Counted from the stretch's first letter, positions 11,963 through 22,508 are shown. The stretch: 64,000 nucleotides of DNA from Kiritimatiellia bacterium (GCA_027493775.1 JAOSKE010000004.1:177000-240999); one strand, 5' to 3'. Notes: generated by a model from the letters alone, not told the origin. Translations and numbers: made by a program.

Positions 11963-13034
11963 TCAGGGAAGACGCGGGGGTGGGTTGGGTTGGACGACGC
12001 CTTCGATTTGGGCGAGTTTGTCGCTTACGGTGTCGAGGCGCTTTTGTGCTTCTTCGTATTTTGAGCGGGAGTTGTTCAGGTGGTTCCCGAGCACGCGGAA
12101 GTCTTCGCAGAATTTGTTCAATTCGACGTGGACGCGGGCGAGTTGGTCTATAACTTCTCGGACGCTGTCTTCAATGCGCATTCCTTTTAGCCCGAGCAAT
12201 ACGGTCTGGAGATAGGCATAGAAACTGTTTGGAGAGACGGGGATGACTCGTCTGTTCAGGGCGTATTCAGAAGAGTGCGCTGTCGCCTCCGAATTCATCG
12301 TCTTTGATGATGGTTTCGTAATAAACATTTTCTGCGGGGATATACATCAGTGCGAAGTCGAAGGTGCCTTCGTCGGGTCGGATATATTTGTCCGCAATGG
12401 CATCCACATGCTTTTTCACGTCGCGTATAAATTCGCGCCGTGGCGCTTTTTTCGCTTCGTCCGACTCTGTGGCCAGTATGCGTTTGAAGCTTTCGAGTGG
12501 GAACTTTGCGTCCACGGGGACGAGTCCCGCGTTAAGTTTAACGACGGCATCAACCGCTTCGCCGCCTTTAAACCCATATTGCAGCTCGAAGTGTTCGGTC
12601 GGGAGGATTTGCGCGAGGAGGTCGCCGAGGAAAAGCTCGCCGAGATTGCCGCGCAATTTGGGTGCGCGCAAAATATCCTGTAAACTTGAAATATCTTTTC
12701 CGACTTCTTCAAGCTGTTTGGTTGCTACGGTGAGTTGTCCCAGATTTTTGCTCACCTCGGCCATTGTCCGTGCCGCGCCGTCCAGTCGCTTATCCATCGC
12801 GTCGCGCGTGGTGGTGAGGGATTGGATGACCTGGCTCTGTTGGGTCGTGAGCGATTGGCGAAGGTTCTCCACTTGCATCGCAAAAGCGCCGACTTGCCCC
12901 TTGAGTTCCGCAATGGCCTTTTGGTCGTCGGGGTGCGGCTTGAGCGCACGCAACTGTGCGCCCATCCAAAGCGCGAGGCCCAAAATAACGAGCAGAAGCA
13001 GTCCGATTAGGATGGGGATTAGAAGATCAGGCAT
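11963..13034 (-). CDS. rmuC: DNA recombination protein RmuC family (one frameshift)
   Basis: The first part (start MPDLLIPILIG, 13034) has one N-terminal membrane anchor, a coiled coil, then RGNLGELFLGDLLAQILP, LVPVDAKFPLESFKRIL and FALMYIPAENVYYE, all typical of RmuC. After DDEFGGDSALF the frame changes near 12280 and continues EYALNRRVIPVSPNSFYAYLQTVLLGLKG to 11963. RmuC is a membrane-anchored nuclease-like factor that limits inverted-repeat recombination. The corrected length of about 357 residues is normal, so the break is probably an indel error. Confidence 0.85.
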
Positions 13035-13070
13035 ACCTGAAGAATAGCTCACGGGGCGTTGCGTGGCGAA

Positions 13071-13913
13071 TTATCGAACGAGGAGCACAGGTTTGCGGGA
13101 ACGCGCGATGAGACTGGTGGTGGTGGAGCCGAGGATCATTTCACGGATGCGTGAATGGCCGAACGCGCCGACGACGATGAGATCGCTGCCGAGTTCCTCG
13201 GCTTTCATGGGGATGATCTGATCGGGACGGCCCTCAAGGACCAGATTTGCGGCGGCGCATTCATGGGCGCGCGCGATTTGAAGTCCGGCCTCCGCAATTT
13301 CCCGCGCGGCGCTCAGATTGTGACTTTCTGCAACAGTCAAAATAACCAATGGCGCCTGCAACGCGAGGGCGAATTCAATGGCTTCGCGGAGAGCCTTGCC
13401 CGCATGTGCGCTTCCGTCGAAGGCGCAAAGAATTTTATCTATCGGCTCAAAAGTGGAGGGAGTGATGAGAGACATCTTCAGGCACTGTCGGGCGACGCGC
13501 TCCACAGTGGAGCCGATAAAATCGCCAGTAAGCTCGGCATGTTCGCCGTTTTGACCGAGGACGATCATTTCCGTGCGCAGACTCTCGTCGAGAATGATGC
13601 GGGCGGGGTGGCCCATTTTTAGTACCAACTCGATGTCCACACCTTCTTTTTCGGCCATGCTTGAGAGGTTTGCGAGGATCGCCTCGCCTTTTTGCTGCAT
13701 GAGGTCGCGGAATTGGGAGAGCTGTCCGCTGAACGGCTGTGCGCCGACCCAACCAGAGATATCCGCCATTAACGGGCCCTCCAGCATTCGGGAATCGAGG
13801 ATGTGGCAACCGCTCAATTTCGCGTGGAGACGCTTGGCTAGTGAAATGGCGTAGCGGCTTGCAATCGTTCCGCCGTCTGAGCCGTCTGTGAAGACCATCA
13901 AGGTTTTGATCAT
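13071..13913 (-). CDS. Tandem universal stress protein (UspA x2)
   Basis: This 280-residue protein is made of two Usp domains. The first starts MIKTLMVFTDGSDGG and has IVLGQNGEHAELTGDFIGSTVERV; the second starts ILCAFDGSAHAGKAL and has LIVVGAFGHSRIREMILGSTT. The GXXG(H)S/T ATP-binding loop is clear in the second domain. I start at 13913 because the first strand begins there, not at the upstream in-frame Met. The gene is divergent from ftsK. Family members bind ATP and act in stress survival; the partner is unknown. Confidence 0.9.
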   Translation of the reverse strand: MIKTLMVFTDGSDGGTIASRYAISLAKRLHAKLSGCHILDSRMLEGPLMADISGWVGAQPFSGQLSQFRDLMQQKGEAILANLSSMAEKEGVDIELVLKMGHPARIILDESLRTEMIVLGQNGEHAELTGDFIGSTVERVARQCLKMSLITPSTFEPIDKILCAFDGSAHAGKALREAIEFALALQAPLVILTVAESHNLSAAREIAEAGLQIARAHECAAANLVLEGRPDQIIPMKAEELGSDLIVVGAFGHSRIREMILGSTTTSLIARSRKPVLLVR

Positions 13914-14049
13914 AGCAGAATCACCTCGTGCGCAGTTGGATACCTTTTCAGCGTAGGGCGTTACGGTGACGCTGTCGAGTGTTCTCTTGAATTTTTTGAG
14001 TTGCATCGCCTTCTTGCCCAAACATTCACGTGGTTGTTATGCTGCAACG

Positions 14050-16509
14050 ATGGCAGTCAAAAAAGAAATTGCGCGAAGTGGGTGGATCGAGGTGGTCGGA
14101 ATTTTGTTGCTCGCGATGGGAACGCTTAGTCTGTTGGCGTTGCTGTCGTATGATCCGGGCGATATTTCGCTGCTTCAAAGGCCGCCGAATTCCCCTCCAT
14201 CGAACTTCATCGGCCCGATGGGCGCGTGGATGGCGTTTTTGTTTTTCATGGGGCTTGGCGTGGCGGGCTATCTGACGCCCGTGACATTTATGTATGCGGG
14301 GCTGGTGTGCCTGTTCAAACGCGAGGGGCGAATTTGGACGAAGGTTGTCTGGGCGCTCGTGGCGCTGCTTTCCATCGCCGCGCTGCTAGAGCTGAATCCG
14401 GAAGGGTGGGCGCATCGGCGCGCCGCTCTGAACGTCGGTAGCGCGGGGGGGACGCTGGGCGATCTGCTGACAAGCCGCTCGATGGTGCATCTGTGGGGGC
14501 CGATCGGGACGGGCATTTTAATGACCACGCTGTTGGTCATTGCACTGGTGCTGATGCTCGAAATCCGGCCGCGTGCGCTGGCGCGGAGCACATGGGACTT
14601 GATGCTGGCCGGTTACGACCGATGGGAAGCCTCGCGGAAGATGCGGCTGGATCGCCTGCGCCAGTTGGAGGAGGAGCGGCAGGAAGTGATGAAGAAGCGG
14701 CGTCGTTTGGAGGATGCGATGCGTCCGAAGGATGCGCAGCCGGTTGTCCGCACGCGCAAACGCACTCCCGAATTGGAGCCGGTGTCGAAACCCGAACCCG
14801 CGCCGGAACCGGTTGAGGGAATTGCCACGATGGATGATGGGGAGGAAGAGGAGAAGAAGAGCTTCGCCCTCTTCGGGCGCAAGGGCCGGAAGCAGAAGGA
14901 GGAGCCGGAGGTTGAGCCGACGCCGGAGCCGGAAGAAGAGTCTGCGCCTCCGTCGCGTAGGGAGAAGCCGCCTGCGCCTGCCGAGACGCTGGCTGTGCTG
15001 CCGTCCGCTGGCACGCAATGGGAGCTGCCGGGCTTAAACTTGTTGGAGGAAGTGAAGGAGCGGCCGGAGATTGGCACGACGGACATCCAGGCCGCAGGTC
15101 TGTTGCTTAAGGAGACGCTTGCGGAGTTCGGGGTTGAGGTCGAGGTGACAAACATCGAGCGCGGGCCGGTGGTCACACGTTATGAACTGCTGCCTGCGGC
15201 GGGGCTGCGTGTCGAGCGCATCGCCGGATTGAGCAACAACATCGCGCTTGCGATGAAGGCCGAGACCGTTCGCGTACAGGCGCCGATTCCGGGCAAGGGC
15301 GTCGTCGGGATTGAAGTGCCGAACACGAAAACGACGGCGGTGTATCTGCGGGAAATCGTTGAGAGCAACGTCTGGCAGAGCGGCCGCGCGGCATTGCCGT
15401 TGTGCTTGGGCAAAGATGTCGGCGGGCGCGTGCAGGTCGCGGACTTGGCCGATATGCCACACCTGCTGGTCGCGGGTGCGACGGGCTCGGGCAAGACGGT
15501 TTGTATGAATTCCATTCTCACCGGATTGCTGCTTTCACGCACACCGGATCAGATGCGCTTGATGCTGGTGGATCCGAAGATTGTCGAGTTCTCCGCGTAC
15601 AACACCCTCCCGCACCTCGTTGTTCCGGTGATTACGGATGCCAAGAAGGTCGGTCTCGGCCTGCGCTGGGCGACGAACGAAATGGAGAAGCGCTACAAGC
15701 TTTTTGCCAAAGTCGGCGTACGCAACATCAAGGCGTTCAACAGCCGCCCGATCACGAAGCAGGAAGAAATGTTCCCGGACGTAATTTCCGAACAGCAGCC
15801 TTCGTCAGAGGAGAAGATTCCAGATCGCGTTCCGTATATTGTGATCGTCGTGGACGAGCTGGCCGACTTGATGATGGTTGCCCAGGCCGAGGTCGAGAAT
15901 CTAATCGCCCGTCTCGCGCAGCTTTCGCGTGCCGTCGGCATTCACATGATTCTCGCCACGCAGCGTCCTTCGGTGAACGTGATTACAGGAACGATCAAGG
16001 CAAACTTCCCCGCGCGTATCTCCTTCCAGGTCGCGCAAAAAGTGGATAGCCGTACCATTCTCGATGCGGCCGGCGCGGACAAACTGCTCGGCAAGGGCGA
16101 TATGTTGTTCCTTCCGCCCGGCAGCGCCAAGCTCATCCGCGCACAGGGCGCTTTTACAACCGACGCGGAGATCAATCGCGTTATCGAACACTGGAAAAAT
16201 CAGGGTACGCCCCAATACGAGACCGCGATCAAAGACAAGATCGAAGGCAAGCAAGTGGACCTGCCCGAGTTGGAAGAGGACGACGAGATGCTCCAGCAGG
16301 CGCTGGAAATTATTCGTCAGACCCGCCGCGCCTCGACCTCTTCGCTCCAGCGCCGCCTGCGAATCGGCTACACGCGCGCTGCGCGAATCATGGACATGCT
16401 GGAGGAGAAGGGAGTTGTCGGCCCTGCGCAAGGTGCAGACCCGCGCGAAATTCTCATAGACCTTGATGGTGATGTGCCGGAAAATTCGGCAAGGGCCAGC
16501 GAGGAATAA
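14050..16509 (+). CDS. ftsK: DNA translocase FtsK
   Basis: This 819-residue protein has the FtsK/SpoIIIE order: four N-terminal membrane helices (residues about 10-180), an acidic/proline-rich linker (about 230-340), an alpha-beta motor with Walker A GATGSGKTV and Walker B VIVVDELADLMM, and a C-terminal winged-helix gamma domain (LQRRLRIGYTRAARIMDMLEEKG) that reads KOPS-like sites. It pumps chromosomes through the closing septum. The start MAVKKEIARSGW is chosen over an upstream Met because the first helix follows it. It heads a run of co-directional genes, 6 bases from the next. Confidence 0.95.
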   Translation: MAVKKEIARSGWIEVVGILLLAMGTLSLLALLSYDPGDISLLQRPPNSPPSNFIGPMGAWMAFLFFMGLGVAGYLTPVTFMYAGLVCLFKREGRIWTKVVWALVALLSIAALLELNPEGWAHRRAALNVGSAGGTLGDLLTSRSMVHLWGPIGTGILMTTLLVIALVLMLEIRPRALARSTWDLMLAGYDRWEASRKMRLDRLRQLEEERQEVMKKRRRLEDAMRPKDAQPVVRTRKRTPELEPVSKPEPAPEPVEGIATMDDGEEEEKKSFALFGRKGRKQKEEPEVEPTPEPEEESAPPSRREKPPAPAETLAVLPSAGTQWELPGLNLLEEVKERPEIGTTDIQAAGLLLKETLAEFGVEVEVTNIERGPVVTRYELLPAAGLRVERIAGLSNNIALAMKAETVRVQAPIPGKGVVGIEVPNTKTTAVYLREIVESNVWQSGRAALPLCLGKDVGGRVQVADLADMPHLLVAGATGSGKTVCMNSILTGLLLSRTPDQMRLMLVDPKIVEFSAYNTLPHLVVPVITDAKKVGLGLRWATNEMEKRYKLFAKVGVRNIKAFNSRPITKQEEMFPDVISEQQPSSEEKIPDRVPYIVIVVDELADLMMVAQAEVENLIARLAQLSRAVGIHMILATQRPSVNVITGTIKANFPARISFQVAQKVDSRTILDAAGADKLLGKGDMLFLPPGSAKLIRAQGAFTTDAEINRVIEHWKNQGTPQYETAIKDKIEGKQVDLPELEEDDEMLQQALEIIRQTRRASTSSLQRRLRIGYTRAARIMDMLEEKGVVGPAQGADPREILIDLDGDVPENSARASEE

Positions 16510-16515
16510 TTATTT

Positions 16516-17094
16516 ATGGAGACGATGGGACAGGTGTTCAAGTCAGCGCGGGAACGCAAGCGCATTTCCCTGCCTCAGGCCGCAGTGCGCACTCGCATAA
16601 AATTGCAGCACCTTGAGATGATGGAACGCGATGATTACTCGAAGATGCCCGCGCCGACCTATGCCCGCGGCTTTATTCGAATGTATGCGGATTTCCTTGG
16701 ACTCGAAGCCGGGCCGCTGGTGGAGGAATATGACCAGTTGCACCAACCCGGCGCACGTTCGCGTGATACGAGCGCACGCGCCAAAACCGCCGAGCCGCCG
16801 CGTGTGGAACAAGAAACCTCTGAACCCGGCGCTCCTGCTGATGCGCCGCGCCGTTCTCTTGCTGCGGCCCTGACCGTGCTGTCCCCCGCGAACCTCAAAC
16901 GGGCTGCCGTTGTGCTGGGGTTGATTCTTGTTTGCTGGCTGCTTGTTGTCGGTGTGAGCCGGTGTGCGCGCGAGGCGCAGCGTGCCGACAATGACCCGCA
17001 TTCGCCCGTCCTGCGAAAAGGTGTGCCTGCTGTTGTGCAGGAACCGTCGGACCCCTATTTGCCTCTGCCCGCTTCCTCTGGAGAGACACGATGA
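16516..17094 (+). CDS. RodZ-like helix-turn-helix membrane protein
   Basis: This 192-residue protein has an N-terminal Cro/C1-type HTH (VFKSARERKRISLPQAAVRT...YARGFIRMYADFLGL) of the HTH_25/RodZ class, a charged linker, one membrane helix near residues 132-152 and a short outer tail. RodZ links MreB to the envelope; this one is short and lacks the large periplasmic domain. It follows ftsK by 6 bases and overlaps pgsA by 4 (ATGA), so it belongs to the same operon. Confidence 0.78.
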   Translation: METMGQVFKSARERKRISLPQAAVRTRIKLQHLEMMERDDYSKMPAPTYARGFIRMYADFLGLEAGPLVEEYDQLHQPGARSRDTSARAKTAEPPRVEQETSEPGAPADAPRRSLAAALTVLSPANLKRAAVVLGLILVCWLLVVGVSRCAREAQRADNDPHSPVLRKGVPAVVQEPSDPYLPLPASSGETR

Positions 17095-17708
17095 ATGTGC
17101 CCAATATTTTAACGATGAGCCGCCTCGGACTTGCCATCGTGCTGATGGTCCTGTTGTCGCTGCAAAGACCGTATATGTATAGCGCCGCCGTTTTGGTGTT
17201 TGCGATTGCGGGAATCACGGACTTTCTGGACGGCTACCTCGCCCGCAAACACAAAATTATTTCTTCCTTCGGACGTTTGATGGATCCGTTGACGGACAAG
17301 GTGTTAGTCTGCGCGGCGTTTGTCAGTTTTGTCGAACTGCAAATTCATCGCGGTTCGCTGACCCTGTCGCTTGTGCCTGCGTGGATCGTCGTCATCATCA
17401 TCGCGCGCGAATTTCTGGTCACCGGCCTTCGATTGCTCGCGGCGACGCACGGAAACATCATTCCAGCGGGGAAGTGGGGGAAGCACAAGACGGTTTGGCA
17501 GATTGTCGTGATCGTCGCGCTTCTTCTCGGAATGGCCGTTCGCTACGATCTCTTGCGCGGGGCCGATCCCAAGCTTCTCGCGGACTATGATTTCGTTTTT
17601 TCCTACGTCGCGCAGGGACTTTCCCTTGCGGTTGCGCTGGTCACGCTGGCGTCCGGTTTGCTTTACTTTATTCAGTACCGGGAGTTAATTTCGAGCAGAC
17701 GCACCTGA
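17091..17708 (+). CDS. pgsA: CDP-diacylglycerol-glycerol-3-phosphate 3-phosphatidyltransferase
   Basis: This 205-residue membrane protein has the CDP-alcohol phosphotransferase motif: D(FL)DGYLARKH...G RLMDPLTDK, the DxxDGxxAR...GxxxDxxxD pattern that holds the metal ions. The start MNVPNILTMSRLGLAIVL is the classic PgsA N-terminus. It makes phosphatidylglycerophosphate from CDP-DAG and glycerol-3-phosphate in the inner membrane, the first step to phosphatidylglycerol. It overlaps the upstream gene by 4 bases. Confidence 0.93.
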   Translation: MNVPNILTMSRLGLAIVLMVLLSLQRPYMYSAAVLVFAIAGITDFLDGYLARKHKIISSFGRLMDPLTDKVLVCAAFVSFVELQIHRGSLTLSLVPAWIVVIIIAREFLVTGLRLLAATHGNIIPAGKWGKHKTVWQIVVIVALLLGMAVRYDLLRGADPKLLADYDFVFSYVAQGLSLAVALVTLASGLLYFIQYRELISSRRT

Positions 17709-17724
17709 TTTGAGGGAGAGTATT

Positions 17725-18465
17725 ATGAAATTGAGCGGCAAAATTATGGCGATTGCGGTCACGTGCCTTACCGCAGGCGCGGCGTTCGCCCAAGAAGCAA
17801 CGGATGCGGCAGTGGCCTCGGCAGAGCCTCAGTCCATGACGATGCAACAGATCATTGAGACCGGTGGCTGGCTGATGTATGTGCTGGCGGCCATGTCGGT
17901 GGCGGGGCTGGCGCTGATTTTGTACTTCCTGCTCGTGTTGCGGCGCGGGCAAATCATCCCGGAAAATCTCGTGGACACTGTGCGGGGCCTGCTGCGGGAG
18001 GGCCGCCTTGTGGAAGCGCAAACAGCGTGTCGCAATAACGGGTCGGCTGTTGCCGTGATTCTCGATTCGGCGCTGAATTATGTGTTGCGCACACCGCAGC
18101 CGGATGTCGGATTGTTGCGTGAAATTGTTGAGGGCGAAGGCGGTCGGCAGGCGACGATCATTCAAAACCAGACGCAGTATCTGATGGATATCGGCGTCAT
18201 CGCACCGATGATCGGGCTGCTCGGCACCGTGATGGGAATGCTCAAGGCCTTCAACGCCGTCGCGCTTGATCTGGCAAAGGCGAAGCCGATGCTGCTCGCG
18301 GGTGGCGTTTCACAGGCGTTGATTACCACCGTTGCGGGATTGATCGTCGCGATTCCGGCCATGATCGCCTACGCATATTTTCGCGGACGCGCGTCGCGCT
18401 TGATTTCCGATTTGGAACAGAATACGGCTGAAATGATCACCCTCATGAGCAAGGACGCGCGGTGA
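17725..18465 (+). CDS. MotA/TolQ/ExbB proton channel family protein
   Basis: This 246-residue protein has a cleavable signal peptide (MKLSGKIMAIAV...AFAQ), one helix near residues 40-65, and the conserved MotA_ExbB block IGVIAPMIGLLGTVMGMLKAFNAVA with a following helix. With the ExbD-like protein encoded next (4-base overlap) it would form a proton-driven stator in the inner membrane. I use the ATG at 17725, which follows GAGGGAGAG. The signal peptide plus short linker is common in ExbB proteins of PVC-like and delta-proteobacterial genomes. Confidence 0.9.
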   Translation: MKLSGKIMAIAVTCLTAGAAFAQEATDAAVASAEPQSMTMQQIIETGGWLMYVLAAMSVAGLALILYFLLVLRRGQIIPENLVDTVRGLLREGRLVEAQTACRNNGSAVAVILDSALNYVLRTPQPDVGLLREIVEGEGGRQATIIQNQTQYLMDIGVIAPMIGLLGTVMGMLKAFNAVALDLAKAKPMLLAGGVSQALITTVAGLIVAIPAMIAYAYFRGRASRLISDLEQNTAEMITLMSKDAR

Positions 18466-18878
18466 ACTTTCGGACGCGTGCCAAATCAGAGCCGCTGGGC
18501 TTTCAGATGACGCCAATGATTGACGTCGTCTTTCTATTGCTCTGTTTCTTCGTCACCAGCCAGATTTTCGCCCAATGGGAGGCGGAGATTGACATCACGC
18601 TGCCGACCGCAAAAACCGGCGAAGCGCCCCGGCGCCTGCCCGGTGAAATCATCATCAACATTTTATCGAGCGGCGACGTGGTTGTGAACGGGCGGACTCT
18701 GGACTCCGATGGGCTGGGCAGTATGCTCTCGCGTCTGGCTGAATTGTTTCCCGGTCAACCGGTGCTGATTCGCGCCGATAAGGCGACGGCTTATGAACAC
18801 GTCATTGGCGTGTTGGACCTTTGCCGCCAGTCCGACATTTGGAATATCTCATTTGCCACCGGTGTCCCCGAGGGATGA
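18462..18878 (+). CDS. ExbD/TolR family protein
   Basis: This 138-residue protein has a short cytoplasmic N-terminus, one helix (MIDVVFLLLCFFVTSQIFA) with the essential Asp in MTPMIDVVFLLL, and a periplasmic domain ending IGVLDLCRQSDIWNISFAT. It pairs with the ExbB-like channel upstream. The start is GTG at 18462, overlapping the ExbB stop; the stop overlaps the start of the TPR gene. This tight coupling suggests the three proteins form one machine. Confidence 0.92.
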   Translation: MNFRTRAKSEPLGFQMTPMIDVVFLLLCFFVTSQIFAQWEAEIDITLPTAKTGEAPRRLPGEIIINILSSGDVVVNGRTLDSDGLGSMLSRLAELFPGQPVLIRADKATAYEHVIGVLDLCRQSDIWNISFATGVPEG

Positions 18879-21200
18879 GCGGGGAGGCCGCTGTGGAGTT
18901 GCTGAAACGAGTGTTTGCCGTTTGCGCGTTCTTATCGTTGGGCGTTTGTTCCGCCCACGCGGTGGAGCCTGCGGATCAACTTCAATTTGCCGACGGCCTG
19001 TTTGCGCGCGGCCTCTACGACCTCGCAGTCCGTGAATATCGCGCACTCGCCGATACGCCCGATGCGCCCGGCGCGGATGCGGCGAGTTATCGAATCGGCG
19101 AGGCGCGCCGGCTACAGGGTCAGTTGGATGCCGCGATCGAAGCATACCGCGCGACGCGGCAAAAGTTTCCTCAATCAGTGTATGCGCTGCGCGCCAACTT
19201 TCGTTTGGCGGAGGGCGCAATCAATGCCGGCAACCCCGAAGAGGCGTTTGCCCTGCTCAGTGACCTCTCGACTGCGAAAGATTTGCCCGACGATGTGACC
19301 GCATCCACGTTGTACTATCTCGGTTATGCCGCGCATCAGCTTGGGAAGGACAAAGACGCTGCCGCTGCATATCGGCAACTCATCAAGACGACGCCCGACA
19401 ATGCGTATGCGTATTTGGGCCGAATCGAACTTGCCGCTTCGTTGATTGCGACCAACGGCAAACAAGCGGAGATCGTTAAGCTTCTCGAAGAGGCGGCGAA
19501 TCAGGGCGCACTCCCGACCGCTGCGCAACAGGCCCTGCGCCTGCTTGGGGACTACACCTATCGCAACAAAGATTACGCGGCCAGCGCCGACGCTTATGCC
19601 CGCCTCTTCAGTCAGTCCGCCGACGACTCCGCGCCGAACTCGGCGCGACTCCCGGCTGCGTGGGCGTTTCTGAAAGCGAATCGGTTTGCGGAGGCGCTGG
19701 AACAGGTCCGCCACGCGCCGTCCGGCAATGAGGCTGCATGGCTGTATCTCGATGCAAATGCGCAACGGCTGACGGATAAAAAGAAAGAAGCGCGGGCTGC
19801 GTATGAACAGTTGCTGAAGAAATACGCCAATGCCCCGGAGGCGGATCCCGCCGCGTATGAACTCGCGCTGTTGCTCTTTCAGGAAGGCGATTTCTCGAAC
19901 GCCTACGCTCGCGCGAGCGCGGCCAAATCGAATGGCGAGATCAGCCGCGATCTCCTGTGGATCCGCGCGGAGAGCGCGCGCGAAACCGGACGCTCCGATG
20001 AGGCGGTTCAGTTGTATGGCGAAATCGTGGATGCGAAGGGGGATGCCGATCGCGCGATAGCTGCGCGGTTTCGCGCCGCGCGTTTGCGTCAGGAAGCAGG
20101 CGCATGGGCCGATGCATCGGAACGCTATCGCGCCCTTGTGGCTGTTGCGCCGAAGAGCACCCTCGCTCCCGATGCGCTTTTTGCGTCCGCAGTTTCCCGC
20201 GCTCAGATCAAGGAAAGCGAGGAGGCATTGACGGACTGGGCGCACCTATTGAATGACTATCCGAACTATGCCTCCCGCGATCAGGCGTTGTTTGGAAAGG
20301 CCCAGGCGGAGCTTGCACTGGATCAAACCGAAGATGCCGAAGAGACCTTTGCATTGTTGTTGCGGGATTTTCCGGACAGTCCGGTCGCCGCCGAGGCGCA
20401 TGTGCAATACGGCAGTTTGTTGGAGCAGAACCAAAATTTTGCCGAGGCGGAGTTACATTACATTCAAGCCCTGCGCAAAAATCCGGACCCAGCGCTGTCG
20501 CGTCGTATTCAATTCCGGCGTGTCGGCGTTTTGCAGCGCCAGGATCGCCCCGATGAGGCAGTCGAGGCGTTGAACCAGCTCGTTGCCGATGGGGCGGAGG
20601 CGGAAATTCCCGTGCAGTTGCTGGACTGGGCCGCGCGCTGGAATTTGGAGCACTCGAATTACACCGCCACTGTTTCCACGGCGACCGCCTTGGCGGAGCA
20701 AAAAATCAGTCCGGGCTGGACGCAGATTGCCTGGTATCTCGCGGGGCGCGCACAACTGGAGCTTAATCAGGCGGATAAAGCCGGCGCATCTTTTAAAGAA
20801 ATCGGCGACGATGGACGCCAAGACGACGGAAGGCTTGGAAGCGGCGTGGCGTTGGGGGGAGTGGGCGCTGTCGAAAAAGAATTGGACTGACGCGCAAACA
20901 GCATTCGAGCAGTCGGCGGAGCAGGCGGCGGCGCCGGAGAGCGCAGAAATCCGCGCACGCAGTTATTTTGGTCTTGGTCGCGTCGCAGAAGGGCAGGGAA
21001 ATTGGGCCGATGCCGCGCGGCAATATCTTGCTGTGGCGATTTTGTACGACGATCCTTCACTCGCGCCCGAGGCGTTGGAGGCGGCGGCGCGGATGTTTGA
21101 TAAAAGCGGCGACGCAGCGGCTGCTGCTCAGGCGCGGCGCGAGTTGAACGAGCGCTATCCTGCGGAAGCCGCTGCGAAGAGCGCGGAGGGCGCGCAGTGA
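18875..21200 (+). CDS. Large secreted TPR-repeat protein of the ExbBD operon (one frameshift)
   Basis: The start at 18875 overlaps the ExbD stop. A signal peptide (VFAVCAFLSLGVCSAHA) is followed by many TPR-like helical pairs, such as ADGLFARGLYDLAVREY and GEARRLQGQLDAAIEAY. The frame breaks near 20815 and resumes as DAKTTEGLEAAWRWGEWAL to the stop at 21200, giving about 775 residues. The repeats resemble YbgF/CpoB-type periplasmic scaffolds that work with Tol/Ton systems. The domain type is clear; the partner is inferred from the operon. Confidence 0.8.
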
Positions 21201-21751
21201 AATCTAAATGGCCTTCACTCGCGGGCCATTTGCTCGTGGCGACGCCAAAGCTGATGGACCCCAACTTTTTTCAGACGATTATTTATCTGATGCACCACGA
21301 CGATCAGGGCGCATTGGGATTTGTGCTGAATCGTCCAACAGATGAATCGCTGAACGAAGTGATTGGGGATCAAAGCGACCGTCGTCCGATTTTTGACCGC
21401 ATCCAAGTGCTTGCCGGTGGCCCAGTGAATCGCGATCAACTTTCTGTAATGATGATCAAGCAGATGCCAGAAGGGCCGGTGGGTCTTCCCGATTTGGTTT
21501 CCTCAATTGACACGCTCGAAGTCTATGCGAAAAAGGGCGAGTTCTCCATTTTCGCGTTCCGTGGCTACGCAGGGTGGTCGGAAGGCCAGTTGGATGAAGA
21601 GATTCGTGATGGCGCATGGCGCGTTCGTGACATGGATCCGATTATTTTGAACCGAAACATTGTGAAAGGGCTGTGGCCGTTTTTGAATAATGGCGATAAT
21701 CGCTGGCGGGCGCTGTTGGATTATCTGCCCCAAAATTACGAGTGGAATTGA
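21197..21751 (+). CDS. yqgE: YqgE/AlgH family protein
   Basis: This 184-residue protein has the UPF0301 signature: AGHLLVATPKLMDPNFFQTIIYLMHHDDQGALGFVLNRP, later VLAGGPVNRDQL and FRGYAGWSEGQLDEEIRDGAW. The cytosolic family has no agreed biochemical role; AlgH affects alginate regulation in Pseudomonas. It overlaps the TPR gene by 4 bases (ATGA-type) and ends 21 bases before the next gene, so it is probably the penultimate gene of the ftsK-to-21.8-kb run. Confidence 0.93.
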   Translation: MKSKWPSLAGHLLVATPKLMDPNFFQTIIYLMHHDDQGALGFVLNRPTDESLNEVIGDQSDRRPIFDRIQVLAGGPVNRDQLSVMMIKQMPEGPVGLPDLVSSIDTLEVYAKKGEFSIFAFRGYAGWSEGQLDEEIRDGAWRVRDMDPIILNRNIVKGLWPFLNNGDNRWRALLDYLPQNYEWN

Positions 21752-21772
21752 ATCCAAATAGGAATTATTGCG

Positions 21773-22303
21773 ATGGCACAAGAATGGGAAATTAAGGCGC
21801 TGGGTTCCGTTTGCGCCGCGACGGGCGAGCCGTTCAGCGATGGACAGTCGCTGATTTCATGTTTGATTCGCGGCGAGACCGGCTATGAGCGCCGGGACTA
21901 CTCCGAATCCGGCTGGGCCTCGTCGTCCAAGGATGGCGTTGCAAGTTTTTGGAAGACGACCTACCACGCCCCTCCGCCACCGACCGCGGAACCGCTGAAA
22001 AAAGAGACGGCTGAAATGCTGCTGCGCCAGTACATGGCCAAGGAGGATTTTTCCCGGATCAACGCCATTTATATTCTTGCCGTAATGCTGGAGCGAAAGC
22101 GGATTCTTGTGGAGAAGGATGTTCAGACCCGTGAGGACGGGGTGAAAATTCGGATTTACGAACACAAAAAGACCGGTGAAGTCTTCACCATTCCCGATCC
22201 GGACATTAAATTGACCGAACTTGAGTCCGTTCAATCAGAAGTGGAAGGCCTCCTTGGACTTAATGCCCCCGAGGAACTTCCAACCCCTGGAGAGTCCGCC
22301 TGA
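21773..22303 (+). CDS. Conserved hypothetical protein
   Basis: I do not recognise a named family in this 176-residue soluble protein. The N-terminal third (VCAATGEPFSDGQSLISCLIRGETGYERRDYS) looks like a small domain with Cys residues and ends in a proline stretch. The C-terminal part (RINAIYILAVMLERKRILVEKD...YEHKKTGEVFTIPDPDIKL) is helical then beta. It follows yqgE with GAATTATTGCG between them. A similar layout with early Cys and a YEHxxxGEVF-like end would mark a lineage-specific family. Confidence 0.6.
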   Translation: MAQEWEIKALGSVCAATGEPFSDGQSLISCLIRGETGYERRDYSESGWASSSKDGVASFWKTTYHAPPPPTAEPLKKETAEMLLRQYMAKEDFSRINAIYILAVMLERKRILVEKDVQTREDGVKIRIYEHKKTGEVFTIPDPDIKLTELESVQSEVEGLLGLNAPEELPTPGESA

Positions 22304-22432
22304 CCGGGCTTCCAATCCTTGGAAGTTTGAGTGACTCAGCGCATGTATGCTTATTGAGTCATAAAATTGAGGTGCGCGGATGCTCCCAGTTGACATCAAC
22401 ACGCATTCTCGTACTATCGGCTTTTCTTTTGG

Positions 22433-22508
<76 letters not shown>

